NCBI GenBank assembly: GCA_964424355.1
Contig: CAYRIO010000006.1
Location: forward strand, 1-64,000
DNA length: 64,000 nt
Direction: 5' to 3'
Source: CAZEHS01 sp964424355
Lineage (GTDB): Bacteria; Bacillota; Clostridia; Peptostreptococcales; Acidaminobacteraceae
The stretch's first letter is position 1. Each line of letters opens with the position of its first letter. Position numbers and translations under genes: made by a program. Shown one piece after another: positions 15,229-24,493 of this stretch. The notes beneath the pieces were generated by a model, which worked only from the letters and a program-made list of their open reading frames with translations, ran no database searches and had not been told where the DNA came from.

Positions 15229-17589
15229 ATGACGACTTTAAAAATAGGCATCCTTGAGCTGCCCCTGATTCCTTTGAGAGGGCTCTCTGTTTTCCCCTAC
15301 ATGGTCCTGCACTTCGACGTCGGCCGTGAGAAATCCATCAAGGCATTGGAAGAAGCCATGATGCGGGATCAGATGATTTTCCTGACAACCCAGAGAGATG
15401 TGGATATCGATCTGCCTGAAAAAGAAGATTTCTATGAAATCGGTACGATCTGTAAAGTGAAGCAGATGCTGAAATTGCCTGGGGACGCAATCCGGGTCTT
15501 GGTTGAAGGGGTTGCCCGGGGGAAGGTTCTGGAATATCTTCATGAAGAACCTTACTTCAATGTGCATGTTGAGCGTTATGTTGAGATGAAGACGGATAAG
15601 TCTCGGGAAGTGGAGGCCCTCATGCGAGGGGTTGTCACTGCCTTTGAAACCTATGTGAACGTGTCCAACCGGATTTCGCCGGATGTGCTGGTATCCGTTA
15701 CAACGATCAATGAGCCCGGCCGCTTTGCGGATACCGTGGCCTCCCATCTGGTGCTGAAGACTGACCAGAAGCAGGCCATCATTGAGGCGTTTGATGAAAA
15801 AGCCCGTTTGGAATTGATTTACCAGATCCTGCTGACAGAAATTGAAATCCTTGAGGTGGAGAAGGAAATCAACGAAAAGGTTCGGGGCCAGATCAACCGG
15901 CTGCAAAAGGAATACTACCTCAAGGAACAGATGAAAGCGATCAAAGAGGAACTTGGGGAAGATTACGATTACGACGAGGAAATCCAGGAATTCCAGGATA
16001 AACTCTCAAAACTGAAGATGCCTGCGGATGTGAAGGAAAAGGTGATGAAGGAGATCGACCGGATGGCGCGGATGGCTCCTGCCTCAGCCGAAGGCGGTGT
16101 GATCCGTTCGTACATCACCTGGATTCTGGATCTGCCGTGGAACACTGAAACCAAGGACACCCTGGATATCAAAAAGGCGCGAAAAATCCTGGAAGAGGAT
16201 CATTACGGGCTGAAGGATGTCAAGGAACGCGTTCTGGAATACCTGGCTATCCGCCAGCTGACAAAGAGCATGAAGGGGCCGATCATTTGTCTGGTGGGCC
16301 CTCCGGGCGTAGGCAAAACGTCCATTGCCCGCAGCATTGCCCGATCCCTCAACCGGAAATTCGTCCGTATGTCTCTGGGCGGCGTACGGGATGAAGCTGA
16401 GATCCGCGGCCATCGTCGTACCTATATCGGTGCGATTCCCGGTCGGGTCATCTCTGCCATCAAGGATGCTAAGTCAAAAAATCCGGTGTTCCTGTTGGAT
16501 GAAATCGACAAGCTCACCAGTGATTTCCGGGGAGATCCCGCCTCTGCACTGCTGGAGGTTCTGGATCCGGAGCAAAACAAAGAGTTTAAAGACCACTATC
16601 TTGAAATTGCCTTTGACCTGTCCAAGGTCATGTTCGTAACCACCGCTAACAGCCTCAGTGGTATTCCCCGCCCGCTTCTGGACCGGATGGAGGTCATTGA
16701 GGTGGCAGGCTACACCGAGCTGGAGAAACTCCAGATTGCCAAGCGGTACCTGGTGACGAAGCAGATGAAAGAACATGGAATCAAGGATAAGCAGATGCAG
16801 CTGCCGGATGATGTCATTTCACGGATCATCAACAACTACACCCGGGAATCCGGGGTGCGGGAGCTGGAACGGAAAATCGCCGCAGTCTGCCGGAAGGCAG
16901 CCATGCGTCTGGTAGAGGGGAAGGTTACCTCAATCCGGGTGAACAGAAGCAATCTGGACAAGTTCCTGGGAATTCCGAAGTACCATCATGATGAGGCGAA
17001 TAAGGTGGATGAAGTCGGCATCGCTACCGGACTGGCTTGGACCAGTGTAGGCGGCGAGACCCTGCAGATCGAAGTGACGCCCATGAAAGGGTCCGGCAAG
17101 CTGGTCCTGACCGGTCAGATGGGGGATGTCATGAAGGAATCCGCCCGGGCCGGTCTTAGCTACATCCGTGCCAAAGCTGATGAATTCCACATTGATGAGG
17201 ATTTCCACAAGAACATCGATATCCATATCCATATCCCTGAAGGCGCAATTCCCAAGGATGGTCCTTCTGCCGGGATCACCATGGCCACTGCGATGACCTC
17301 CGCCCTGACGGGGCTGGCGGTGCGCCACGAGGTTGCGATGACAGGGGAAATCACCCTCCGGGGTCGCGTGCTCCCGATTGGCGGATTGAAAGAGAAGTCT
17401 CTGGCCGGAAAACGGGCCGGGGTCACTAAGATCCTGATTCCGAAAGAGAATGAGAAGGACCTGGAGGATATCCCGGAGGAAGTGAAGAAGGCCATTGAAT
17501 TCGTGGTAGTCAGCTCTATGGATGAAGTATTGGATCAAGCCTTGGTAGGAAATGTTCGGGAGATTCGGAATGAAGATAAGCAAGTTTGA
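15229..17589 (+). CDS. lon: ATP-dependent Lon protease
   Basis: Protein of 786 residues with the complete LonA plan. The N-terminal substrate-binding domain covers residues 7-200, then a coiled linker (VRGQINRLQKEYYLKEQMKA). The AAA+ domain has Walker A GPPGVGKT (357-364) and Walker B VFLLDEIDKL. The protease domain has the Ser680-Lys723 dyad (KDGPSAG, GGLKEKSLAG). Lon degrades misfolded and regulatory proteins. AGGAGGG four to five bases before the ATG at 15229 supports that start. It overlaps engB by 20 bases, a common clostridial arrangement. Confidence 0.97.
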   Translation: MTTLKIGILELPLIPLRGLSVFPYMVLHFDVGREKSIKALEEAMMRDQMIFLTTQRDVDIDLPEKEDFYEIGTICKVKQMLKLPGDAIRVLVEGVARGKVLEYLHEEPYFNVHVERYVEMKTDKSREVEALMRGVVTAFETYVNVSNRISPDVLVSVTTINEPGRFADTVASHLVLKTDQKQAIIEAFDEKARLELIYQILLTEIEILEVEKEINEKVRGQINRLQKEYYLKEQMKAIKEELGEDYDYDEEIQEFQDKLSKLKMPADVKEKVMKEIDRMARMAPASAEGGVIRSYITWILDLPWNTETKDTLDIKKARKILEEDHYGLKDVKERVLEYLAIRQLTKSMKGPIICLVGPPGVGKTSIARSIARSLNRKFVRMSLGGVRDEAEIRGHRRTYIGAIPGRVISAIKDAKSKNPVFLLDEIDKLTSDFRGDPASALLEVLDPEQNKEFKDHYLEIAFDLSKVMFVTTANSLSGIPRPLLDRMEVIEVAGYTELEKLQIAKRYLVTKQMKEHGIKDKQMQLPDDVISRIINNYTRESGVRELERKIAAVCRKAAMRLVEGKVTSIRVNRSNLDKFLGIPKYHHDEANKVDEVGIATGLAWTSVGGETLQIEVTPMKGSGKLVLTGQMGDVMKESARAGLSYIRAKADEFHIDEDFHKNIDIHIHIPEGAIPKDGPSAGITMATAMTSALTGLAVRHEVAMTGEITLRGRVLPIGGLKEKSLAGKRAGVTKILIPKENEKDLEDIPEEVKKAIEFVVVSSMDEVLDQALVGNVREIRNEDKQV

Positions 17590-18196
17590 TCTGGTGATGA
17601 CCGCTGGCCGCAAGGACCAGTTTCCGTCCACGGACCTGCCGGAGTTTGCCTTTGCCGGCCGATCCAACGTGGGCAAGAGCTCACTTCTGAACATGCTGAT
17701 GAATCGCCGGAGCTTCGCCCGGGTCAGCTCAACACCGGGTAAAACCCGGACCATCAATTTTTATGAACTGAACGGCGGTGCCCGTTTTGTGGATCTTCCC
17801 GGTTATGGCTATGCCAAGGTGGGAAAGAATATGCAGAGTTTTTGGAGCGGCCTGATTGAGCCCTATCTGATGGATCGGGAGAATCTCCTGGATGTGGTCT
17901 TGCTGGTAGATATCCGCCATGAACCTACGGCTCAGGATATTCAGATGTATGAATGGATCCGGCACTTCGGATACCAGGGGATGGTGGTGGCTACCAAGCT
18001 GGACAAAATCCCGAAATCCCAGGTGCAAAAGCAGTTGGCCATGATTCGCAAGACCTTGGGTGCTCCGCCAGATGGATTCATCATGGCGGTATCTTCCGAG
18101 GATCGGCGCGGGAAATACCAGCTGTGGGACCATTTTAACCAGCGGTTTGAAGAAGCGGGTCTGGCTGTTCGGTTTGAAAGACAGCAAAAGGAATAG
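17570..18196 (+). CDS. engB: Ribosome biogenesis GTPase EngB/YsxC
   Basis: Protein of 208 residues. All G motifs are visible: G1 GRSNVGKSS, G2 threonine in SSTPGKTRT, G3 DLPGYG, G4 TKLD, G5 VSSED. This is the EngB/YihA pattern, a GTPase needed for late 50S subunit assembly. The ATG at 17570 (with GGAG 7 bases before it) is preferred over the ATG at 17552. It starts inside the 3' end of lon, so the two are coupled. Confidence 0.95.
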   Translation: MKISKFDLVMTAGRKDQFPSTDLPEFAFAGRSNVGKSSLLNMLMNRRSFARVSSTPGKTRTINFYELNGGARFVDLPGYGYAKVGKNMQSFWSGLIEPYLMDRENLLDVVLLVDIRHEPTAQDIQMYEWIRHFGYQGMVVATKLDKIPKSQVQKQLAMIRKTLGAPPDGFIMAVSSEDRRGKYQLWDHFNQRFEEAGLAVRFERQQKE

Positions 18197-18207
18197 TGGA
18201 CGATCAT

Positions 18208-18266
18208 AAAAAAGGGATCTGCCTGAAAGTGCGCTTGCGCTCCTTTCAAACAGATCCTTTTTTATT
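18208..18266. terminator. Bidirectional terminator after engB
   Basis: AAAAAAGG(G)ATCTG pairs with CAGATCCTTTTTT with one bulged G, and an inner TGAAAG/CTTTCA helix continues the stem. The A-run and T-run suit both the lon-engB transcript and the convergent gene at 18302. Confidence 0.75.
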
Positions 18267-18301
18267 GGGAGGAATCATTTTCATGGCGAGGGAGCCCGGC
18301 T

Positions 18302-19183
18302 TCAGGCGGCTTTCATCTTCTTCCTGAAGAGGACGCGCCAATCAAGCTCGGCAGCGAGCATGCCGCCCAGGATCAGAGCGGCCCCGATCAGACCTTGGCC
18401 CGTCAGGAGATCGCCCATCATGAAGTAGCCGAAGATTGCGGCAAAAACAGGCTCGCCGCTATAAATCAAAGCAGTATGGGTGGCAGTGGTATACTGCTGG
18501 GCCACGCATTGGACGATAAAGGCACCGGCGGTGCAGAAGATGCTGAGAAGCAGGATGTTGATCCAAACGGGACCGAAGCCGGGAATGACTGGGGTTTCTA
18601 CGAAGAACGTTGCCAGAAGACTCCAGAAGGCAACGACACCGATCTGGAGCACGCCCAGCATCAGGGAGTCACAGCCGGCGGTGAAATGGCCGACAGAAAT
18701 GATGTGGACGGCAAAGGCGATGGCAGAAACCAATGTTAGCACGTCACCGACATTCACTGTCAGGTTGCCATCCAGGGTTAACAGCCCGATGCCCAACAGA
18801 GCCATGACGGAGCCTGCTGCGGCAGGTGCTTCGGGGCGTTTTTTCAGGAATAAAGCCGTCATCAGTGGAACCAGGACAACCGAAAACGCGGTGATGAATG
18901 CGGATTTTGATGTGGTGGTGAAATTGAGCCCCACTGTCTGGAGCGCATACCCGATAAATAGGACCGTGCCGACAATGACGCTTGAAATCACGGTTTTCCG
19001 GTTCAGGGTTTTCACGCGTTTTCCAAAAATGACCAGGCTCAGGACAAAAGCAAGGATGAACCGGATCGCAAGGAAATTGAAGGTGGGTAGATCCGCTAAG
19101 GCATTTTTTGTTAAGATAAAGGAGGCTCCCCAGCCCACTGTGACCAGCAGAAGCGCAAGGTCCGCCTGAAGCTGTTTGCTCAT
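18302..19183 (-). CDS. EamA/DMT-superfamily transporter
   Basis: Protein of 293 residues with about ten hydrophobic helices arranged as two EamA repeats. The first begins LALLLVTVGWGASFILTKNA with a conserved RFILAF helix, and the second begins near SAIAFAVHIISVGHF. The C-terminal YSGEPVFAAIFGYFMMGD motif is typical. These carriers mostly export amino acids or other metabolites; the substrate cannot be read from sequence. GGAGGAATATTC supports the start. It is unlinked to its neighbours. Confidence 0.9.
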   Translation of the reverse strand: MSKQLQADLALLLVTVGWGASFILTKNALADLPTFNFLAIRFILAFVLSLVIFGKRVKTLNRKTVISSVIVGTVLFIGYALQTVGLNFTTTSKSAFITAFSVVLVPLMTALFLKKRPEAPAAAGSVMALLGIGLLTLDGNLTVNVGDVLTLVSAIAFAVHIISVGHFTAGCDSLMLGVLQIGVVAFWSLLATFFVETPVIPGFGPVWINILLLSIFCTAGAFIVQCVAQQYTTATHTALIYSGEPVFAAIFGYFMMGDLLTGQGLIGAALILGGMLAAELDWRVLFRKKMKAA

Positions 19184-19279
19184 GAATATTCCTCCTTAAA
19201 TGAAGTGAACCGTGCATCAGGTGGGGTTTCAATCCCATCTGTGCTTAGCTGAACGGATCCAGGGCCTTTACGGTTCTCC

Positions 19280-19302
19280 ACGCCCGCTTTAGAAGCGGGC
19301 GT
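19280..19302. repeat. Hairpin resembling an IS200/IS605-type element end (remnant)
   Basis: ACGCCCGCTT-TAG-AAGCGGGCGT is a perfect 10-base-pair stem with a TAG loop, preceded by GGTTCTCC and followed by CTTAGAAC. This resembles the subterminal hairpins of IS200/IS605 elements, whose loops often read TTTAG. No transposase or tnpB frame is near. The flanking 242-base gap (19184-19425) otherwise shows only AT-rich promoter-like DNA after 19330. Confidence 0.35.
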
Positions 19303-19425
19303 CTTAGAACTGTGTAGGCATCGGATAAATAATTATGAAGAATATAGCATACGGATAGAGGATTTGCAAGGAATGTAAAGAACTATAGCAAATAGTAAGC
19401 GGACACATCAATTATCGGAGAAACA

Positions 19426-20514
19426 ATGAAGACACTGCTGAAAAACAAAAAGATACAGATCATATGGTTGGTCATCCTGATTTTTTCAGTGATCACCGAC
19501 TTTTGGGGCGGTCATTTCTTCCACGAAGAAATGACCAGGCAAATCAATGAAACCCTGGCCTCTCAAGCCGTTCAGATCATGAAGGGGTATGACACCTATG
19601 ATCAGAACATGGAGATTCTCCGAGCAGGTATTCAGGCTGATGCTCTGGAACTCAATCGGATTCATGGGGAGTTCCTGTTACAGGCAATGGCACAGACGTA
19701 CCGCCAAAACCTCCGGGGAGAACTGAGTCAGGAACAACTTAAGCATCAAATCGGTTCAATCCTACAGCGGTCTGAGGCCGGAATCAGCCTGAAGGGAAGC
19801 TTGATCTGGGATGCCTCGTCTCACCGGAATGATCTGGATCGTTTGATCCGGGACACGGTTCAGGACAAAGGTCAGTACATCCGGTATGTCGGAAATGATC
19901 CTTCAGAGGTTTTTCATAGCGGTGCACTGGATGTCGTTATCCGCGGCGGCTCCGAACAGCCTTGGGAGACATATGGGCGGGCGGTTTATTACCAGCCCCT
20001 GGATGTGATCGTTGTTTTTGAGGGAACCTCCAGCTACGCAGAGGACAATGTCGGGCGGCTGTTCCGCCGCAATCAGGAGAATCTGGAGCGTAATATCCGG
20101 ACTGTCGGCACGATGGAGGATGTCATCATCTTCCAAAAGAGTGGCTACAGCTTTTACTCCGGCCGGTTTGAAAAAGACAGTACACGGCGGGTGACCCGGA
20201 TCCTGTACAACGACATGAATGATCCTGAGGGCCTCGGAAAGGAAGTCGCCGGAAGCCATGGCACCTATAAGACGCTGATGGTGCCCACGCCTTACCAGGA
20301 ACTGCAGGAGCGTTACTGCTATATTGTTCACGATACCCATCAGGATCAGTACATCGTCGTATCCCGACCGACCGAAGAGATCGAGAAGCGGGAGGATGCC
20401 CTGAATATGGTCAGCCGTCTCGTAGGCGCTCTCAATGTGATAGTGATCTGTTTCATTGCCTATATGCTGGTTTCCCGGGATGAGACGTTGAAAGAGGAGG
20501 GGATGGCGCCATGA
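19426..20514 (+). CDS. Membrane-anchored extracytoplasmic sensor-like protein A
   Basis: Protein of 362 residues with an N-terminal helix (IIWLVILIFSVITDFWGG), a large outside domain of about 290 residues and a second helix near residues 332-350 (ALNVIVICFIAYMLV), then a tail of about 12 residues. This is the plan of a Cache-type sensor without any kinase, GGDEF or methyl-accepting output. Its sequence is acidic and helical, then mixed beta (FQKSGYSFYSGRFEKDSTRR). The stop overlaps the start of a second protein of the same design (ATGA), so they are probably made as a pair. The ligand is unknown. Confidence 0.75.
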   Translation: MKTLLKNKKIQIIWLVILIFSVITDFWGGHFFHEEMTRQINETLASQAVQIMKGYDTYDQNMEILRAGIQADALELNRIHGEFLLQAMAQTYRQNLRGELSQEQLKHQIGSILQRSEAGISLKGSLIWDASSHRNDLDRLIRDTVQDKGQYIRYVGNDPSEVFHSGALDVVIRGGSEQPWETYGRAVYYQPLDVIVVFEGTSSYAEDNVGRLFRRNQENLERNIRTVGTMEDVIIFQKSGYSFYSGRFEKDSTRRVTRILYNDMNDPEGLGKEVAGSHGTYKTLMVPTPYQELQERYCYIVHDTHQDQYIVVSRPTEEIEKREDALNMVSRLVGALNVIVICFIAYMLVSRDETLKEEGMAP

Positions 20515-21545
20515 AAAAGTGGGACATCAAGCTGCTCACGCTGAGCTTCATCGTACTCAACCTCCTTTTCTTCTCCTTTGTCCATGGCGTGTTCCGGCTT
20601 CAGCTATTCAAGCACACGGTGAATTCGGAAATCCTTGAAAAGCTACAGGTGGAAACGCTGCAGATGGCCGATGAGTACCAGGAGATTCAAGCGGAAGCGG
20701 CGCAAGCCCGCACCCGAATATTCGCCGGAAACCAGAACCGCAGTCAGCTGATTGTGGAGCAGATGGCAGGACTGATCGCCGCTACCTGGGAGTCGGGTGA
20801 AACGGCTGAAAAATCAGGCCTTCTGGAGTCCCTGTCCGTCTACGATGAAACCCCGGAGCACTGTTTCTGGATATTTGATGATCAGGGCACCCTGATACTG
20901 GCCCCCCGGGGAAGCTTGACGGATGTGGAACTGGGTAACGGAAAAACCTTGGTGGACTCCGTCCGGAACACGCCGGAAAGTGCACTTTATCTAATTGGGA
21001 AGGGGAAGACCTTTCAAAATCCGGGGTATGGGAAGCGCATTGAGGCCCTGGGGTGGACCGTGGTATCGTTTCAGTCCTGGAGTGTTCTGGAGAGAAAGAT
21101 TCAGGGGTTTGAATCCCTGAAAAGAATGCGGACAGATTGGCTGATTAAAGAGATGGGAATAAACGGCAGTGCCGGGGTGGTGGATAAATTGCTGAGGATC
21201 CAGGAGTACACCTATGCCCAGCAGAAGGGGCACTCTGTGGATGATATGCGGCTGGAAGGCAGCCAACCCCCGTCGAAGCTGCTGTTCAATAAACAGGATG
21301 GAATCAGGGAGTACGTCGTGATGGACCCTGTGAGCAACCATGGGAAATATCGCCAGGCGTATATGCACACCGATGACACATCCGGAAACACCTACTTCAT
21401 CACCCAGGATAAGAGCGGGATCTTTAAGGGGATCGATCAGCGATCGTCTCCGCTATTAGGGTATCTAGGCGGTCTGAGCCTGCTGATCCTGATAGTCAAT
21501 ACTGCCTATTCGGTTCGGGAGATCCTGCTCCACAAGGATTTGTAG
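20511..21545 (+). CDS. Membrane-anchored extracytoplasmic sensor-like protein B
   Basis: Protein of 344 residues with the same topology as its upstream partner: an N-terminal helix (LLTLSFIVLNLLFFSFVHGV), an outside domain of about 290 residues and a C-terminal helix (LGYLGGLSLLILIVNTAYSV) with a short tail. The segment ETPEHCFWIFDDQGTLILAP has the look of a Cache/PAS-like strand pair. No output domain is present. The first ATG (20511) lies within the stop of the upstream gene. It may form a heteromeric receptor with it, perhaps signalling through separate proteins; this is inference. Confidence 0.75.
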   Translation: MKKWDIKLLTLSFIVLNLLFFSFVHGVFRLQLFKHTVNSEILEKLQVETLQMADEYQEIQAEAAQARTRIFAGNQNRSQLIVEQMAGLIAATWESGETAEKSGLLESLSVYDETPEHCFWIFDDQGTLILAPRGSLTDVELGNGKTLVDSVRNTPESALYLIGKGKTFQNPGYGKRIEALGWTVVSFQSWSVLERKIQGFESLKRMRTDWLIKEMGINGSAGVVDKLLRIQEYTYAQQKGHSVDDMRLEGSQPPSKLLFNKQDGIREYVVMDPVSNHGKYRQAYMHTDDTSGNTYFITQDKSGIFKGIDQRSSPLLGYLGGLSLLILIVNTAYSVREILLHKDL

Positions 21546-21638
21546 GCAGAGCCCCCTGATGATTCTTGATACACGTGGGTACACACCCGGGTCATTCAAT
21601 GGTACAATTGGGGAGAGAAAAAAATTCAGGAGGAACCT

Positions 21639-22160
21639 ATGAACAATCCAATCGTGACAATCGAGCTGGCCGACGGCCGCGCTGTAAAAGCTGAACTCTA
21701 TCCGGAACATGCACCCAACACCGTGAACAACTTTCTTTCACTGGTACAGAAGGGCTATTACGATGGCCTGATCTTCCACCGGATCATCGAGGGCTTCATG
21801 CTTCAAGGCGGATGCCCGGACGGCACCGGCATGGGTGGCCCCGGCTACCGGATCAAAGGCGAATTTTCAAAAAACGGCGTGAACAACCCGCTCAAGCATA
21901 CGGAAGGGGTTCTGTCCATGGCCCGTTCACAGTCCATGGACAGCGGCGGGAGCCAATTCTTTATCATGCATAAGCCTTCCCCGCATCTGGACGGTCTCTA
22001 TGCAGCTTTTGGTAAAGTCATCGCGGGCTATGAGATCGTTGACGAGTTGGCACAGGTCGAGACAGACCATTCCGACAGACCCCGCAAGGAACAGAAAATC
22101 CAGAAGATCACTGTTGAAATGAACGGCTATGCCTTTGAAGAGCCTGTCACCCTGAAATAG
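21639..22160 (+). CDS. Cyclophilin-type peptidyl-prolyl isomerase
   Basis: Protein of 173 residues. The cyclophilin core is clear: NFLSLVQKGYYDGLIFHRII, then LQGGCPDGTGMGGPGY, then ARSQSMDSGGSQFFIMHKPS and LDGLYAAFGKV. There is no signal peptide, so it acts in the cytosol. The family speeds proline cis-trans isomerisation during folding. GGAGG upstream supports the ATG. It is followed after 8 bases by an ABC importer operon, so it is likely co-transcribed. A TACAAT -10-like box lies at 21603-21608. Confidence 0.94.
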   Translation: MNNPIVTIELADGRAVKAELYPEHAPNTVNNFLSLVQKGYYDGLIFHRIIEGFMLQGGCPDGTGMGGPGYRIKGEFSKNGVNNPLKHTEGVLSMARSQSMDSGGSQFFIMHKPSPHLDGLYAAFGKVIAGYEIVDELAQVETDHSDRPRKEQKIQKITVEMNGYAFEEPVTLK

Positions 22161-22168
22161 GGGCAGCG

Positions 22169-23161
22169 ATGAAAAAAAGACTGACTCTCATCCTGGGTCT
22201 CTTGGTGCTGTGCTCAGCCTGTGCAGCACCCGGGGCCGAGGTTCCTGCTGCTCAGACCGAGCCGCAGGCCGCGCTGAAAATTGCGGTGCTGAAGGGACCT
22301 ACTGCCTTGGGACTGCTGCCCCTGATTGATCAGCCGGCACTGAGCGACGGCACCGCGCTGACCATAGAGGTGTTGCCATCCCCGGATATCCTGGTTGGAC
22401 GCCTGGCTACGGGAGAGCTGGATTTTGCAGCGGTTCCCACCAATCTGGCTGCCAAGCTGTATAACAAGGGTCAGGATTATCGCCTGATTGCCATGAATAC
22501 ATGGGGATCCATGTACATCGTGGGCTCAAATCCGGAGATCAAGACCCTGGCCGATCTGAAAGGCAACACCCTCTACAGCACGGGGAAGGGGACCACACCG
22601 GATATCCTGTTGAATTTCCTGCTGAAAAAGCAGGGCTTGGATCCGGCAAAGGACCTGACCGTGGATGCTGCCCTGCCTCCGATTGAGCTGGCCCAACTGG
22701 CTGCTGCAGGCAAAGTGGAACAGGCATTGCTCCCGGAACCCTTCGTCACCATGGTGATGGGCAAGAACCCGAAGATGCAGATCCTCATGGATGTCAAAAC
22801 CCTGTACCAGGATGCTCTGGGACAGCCGGATCTGGATATCGCTCAGACCTGCCTGGTGGTAAAGGGCTCACTTCTGAAAGAAAGACCGGAGGCTGTAAAA
22901 GCCTTTATGACAGCCTATGCGGGTTCTCTGGCAACGGTGAATGCCAAACCTGCCGAGGCGGGGGTTCTGGCTGAAAAGCACCAGATCCTTCAAAGTGCAG
23001 CCGTGGCTGAAAAAGCGATCCCGCGAAGTGGCATCCGGTTTGAATCCGCCCGGGATGCCAAGGCGGCCATCACCGCTTTCTTGACAGTCCTTCTGGAGAA
23101 TGCCCCGGAGGATATTGGGGGGAAATTACCGGATGAAGGATTCTATGCGGTTGAATTTTAA
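22169..23161 (+). CDS. ABC transporter substrate-binding lipoprotein, NMT1/SsuA-like
   Basis: Protein of 330 residues. The signal peptide ends in a lipobox-like LVLCSAC, so Cys19 may carry lipid. The mature part is a periplasmic-binding fold of the NMT1/TauA/SsuA group: GELDFAAVPTNLAAKLY, then TLADLKGNTLYSTGKGTTPD and KVEQALLPEPFVTMVM. Members bind pyrimidines, sulfonates, nitrate or small anions; the ligand here is not evident. It overlaps the permease gene by 29 bases. It forms a complete importer with the next two genes. Confidence 0.9.
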   Translation: MKKRLTLILGLLVLCSACAAPGAEVPAAQTEPQAALKIAVLKGPTALGLLPLIDQPALSDGTALTIEVLPSPDILVGRLATGELDFAAVPTNLAAKLYNKGQDYRLIAMNTWGSMYIVGSNPEIKTLADLKGNTLYSTGKGTTPDILLNFLLKKQGLDPAKDLTVDAALPPIELAQLAAAGKVEQALLPEPFVTMVMGKNPKMQILMDVKTLYQDALGQPDLDIAQTCLVVKGSLLKERPEAVKAFMTAYAGSLATVNAKPAEAGVLAEKHQILQSAAVAEKAIPRSGIRFESARDAKAAITAFLTVLLENAPEDIGGKLPDEGFYAVEF

Positions 23162-23888
23162 AAAATGGGAATTGGTGGGGGTTGCTCTCCTCTTCGGAGG
23201 GTGGGCAGCCCTTTCTGCTGTGACGGATAGCATGCTGCTTCCTGCCCCATCGGCAGTCCTGGCAGCCCTGGGAAAAATCCTGAGCACCCCTGGCGATTTG
23301 AATGAAGCATTCACCACCCTGATCCGAGGTTTTTCCGGCATCGGTCTGGCCGTGTTGACTGGCGCCGCGGCAGGCTTTGGCGCAGGGAGGAAAGCGTGGC
23401 TGGAGAGCCTGCTTCGTCCTACCATTGCCCTGATGAAAGCCATTCCGGTGGTTTCGGTCATCATTTTGATGATCTTCTGGTTCAAAACGGATCGGGTGCC
23501 GCTGATCATCGGCTTCATGATAGCGTTCCCGGTGGTATACCACGCCGCTCTCCAGGGAACACGGCATGTGGATCAAAAGCTGTTGGAAATGGCAAAAGTT
23601 TTCCGCGTGACCAAAGGCAGGATGCTGACAGGCGTTTACGTGCCTTCCCTGCTGCCCTTTCTGGTCGCTGGAATGGATGCTGCTGTTGGAATCGGGTGGA
23701 AATCTGTCATTGCCGCAGAGGTGATTTGCCAGCCGCGATATGGGATTGGCACACAGCTGATGACGGCGAAGTACAATCTGGTGATGGAGCCCCTCTTTGC
23801 CTGGACCCTGCTGGCGGTGACCATCAGCTACCTGGCGGAGCACGGCATCCGGAGCGTTCATCGGGCGATGAGCCGGTGGCAGTCATGA
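23133..23888 (+). CDS. ABC transporter permease, SsuC/TauC type
   Basis: Protein of 251 residues with about six membrane helices and the BPD_transp_1 fold. The EAA-like loop is MAKVFRVTKGRMLTGVYVPS, which contacts the ATPase. The ATG at 23133 is chosen because GGGGGGA lies nine bases before it; MRLNFKKW at 23145 is an alternative. The gene overlaps the binding protein upstream and the ATPase downstream (ATGA), showing a tightly coupled operon. Confidence 0.92.
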   Translation: MKDSMRLNFKKWELVGVALLFGGWAALSAVTDSMLLPAPSAVLAALGKILSTPGDLNEAFTTLIRGFSGIGLAVLTGAAAGFGAGRKAWLESLLRPTIALMKAIPVVSVIILMIFWFKTDRVPLIIGFMIAFPVVYHAALQGTRHVDQKLLEMAKVFRVTKGRMLTGVYVPSLLPFLVAGMDAAVGIGWKSVIAAEVICQPRYGIGTQLMTAKYNLVMEPLFAWTLLAVTISYLAEHGIRSVHRAMSRWQS

Positions 23889-24493
23889 GGCCCGTTGCGA
23901 TCGGCAAGATCACCCACCGCTATGGAGAGAAAGAAGTGCTGAAGGATTTCAGCCTGGAACTGGCACCGGGGAAAGTCACCTGTCTGCTGGGTCCCTCCGG
24001 ATCGGGAAAGACCACTGTGCTGAACATCCTGGCGGGTTTAGTGAAGCCGGACTCCGGGGAGACGGATATCGCCGTTACGGTTTCCTGTGTGTTCCAGGAT
24101 TTAAGGCTCCTTCCCTGGCGTACTGTGGCCGGGAATCTGTTCTTTGTGTTAAAAGGCCAGATTCCCTCAGAAAAACTGGATACCCGGATTGAAACCATAC
24201 TGCGGTTGGTAGAGTTGTGGGATGAGCGGCACAGCTGGCTCCACCAGCTGAGCGGCGGCATGAAGCAGCGGGTGGCCCTGGCCCGTGCCCTGGCTATGCC
24301 GGCGGACCTGCTGCTGTTGGATGAACCCTTCAAGGGCCTGGACATCGCATTGCGGGAGCGGATCATGCGCCAGTGCAAAGCCTTGTGGCAGGCTGAAAAT
24401 CAGACAGTCCTGCTGGTGACCCATGATCCGGCGGAATCGGATTTTTTAGGGGATATCACTGTGGATTTTGAGAAGCTGAGGAGGGTGCCATGA
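23885..24493 (+). CDS. ABC transporter ATP-binding protein, SsuB/TauB type
   Basis: Protein of 202 residues, shorter than the usual 240-260 because the regulatory C-terminal part is missing. The nucleotide-binding elements are complete: Walker A GPSGSGKTT (36-44), Q-loop VFQDLRLLPW, signature LSGGMKQRVALARAL, Walker B DLLLLDEPF and the switch histidine in VTHDPAES. The start at 23885 overlaps the permease stop. An open frame extends further upstream inside the permease gene but is not coding. It powers the importer encoded by the two upstream genes. Confidence 0.93.
   Translation: MRPVAIGKITHRYGEKEVLKDFSLELAPGKVTCLLGPSGSGKTTVLNILAGLVKPDSGETDIAVTVSCVFQDLRLLPWRTVAGNLFFVLKGQIPSEKLDTRIETILRLVELWDERHSWLHQLSGGMKQRVALARALAMPADLLLLDEPFKGLDIALRERIMRQCKALWQAENQTVLLVTHDPAESDFLGDITVDFEKLRRVP

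Noticed and set aside
19223..19255. GTTTCAATCCC-like string reminiscent of a CRISPR repeat
   Set aside because: Only a single copy is present, with no spacer-repeat periodicity and no cas genes in the window.
23396..23884. N-terminal extension of the ABC ATPase frame
   Set aside because: It lies inside the permease gene in another frame and has no ATPase similarity; the start at 23885 fits the family.
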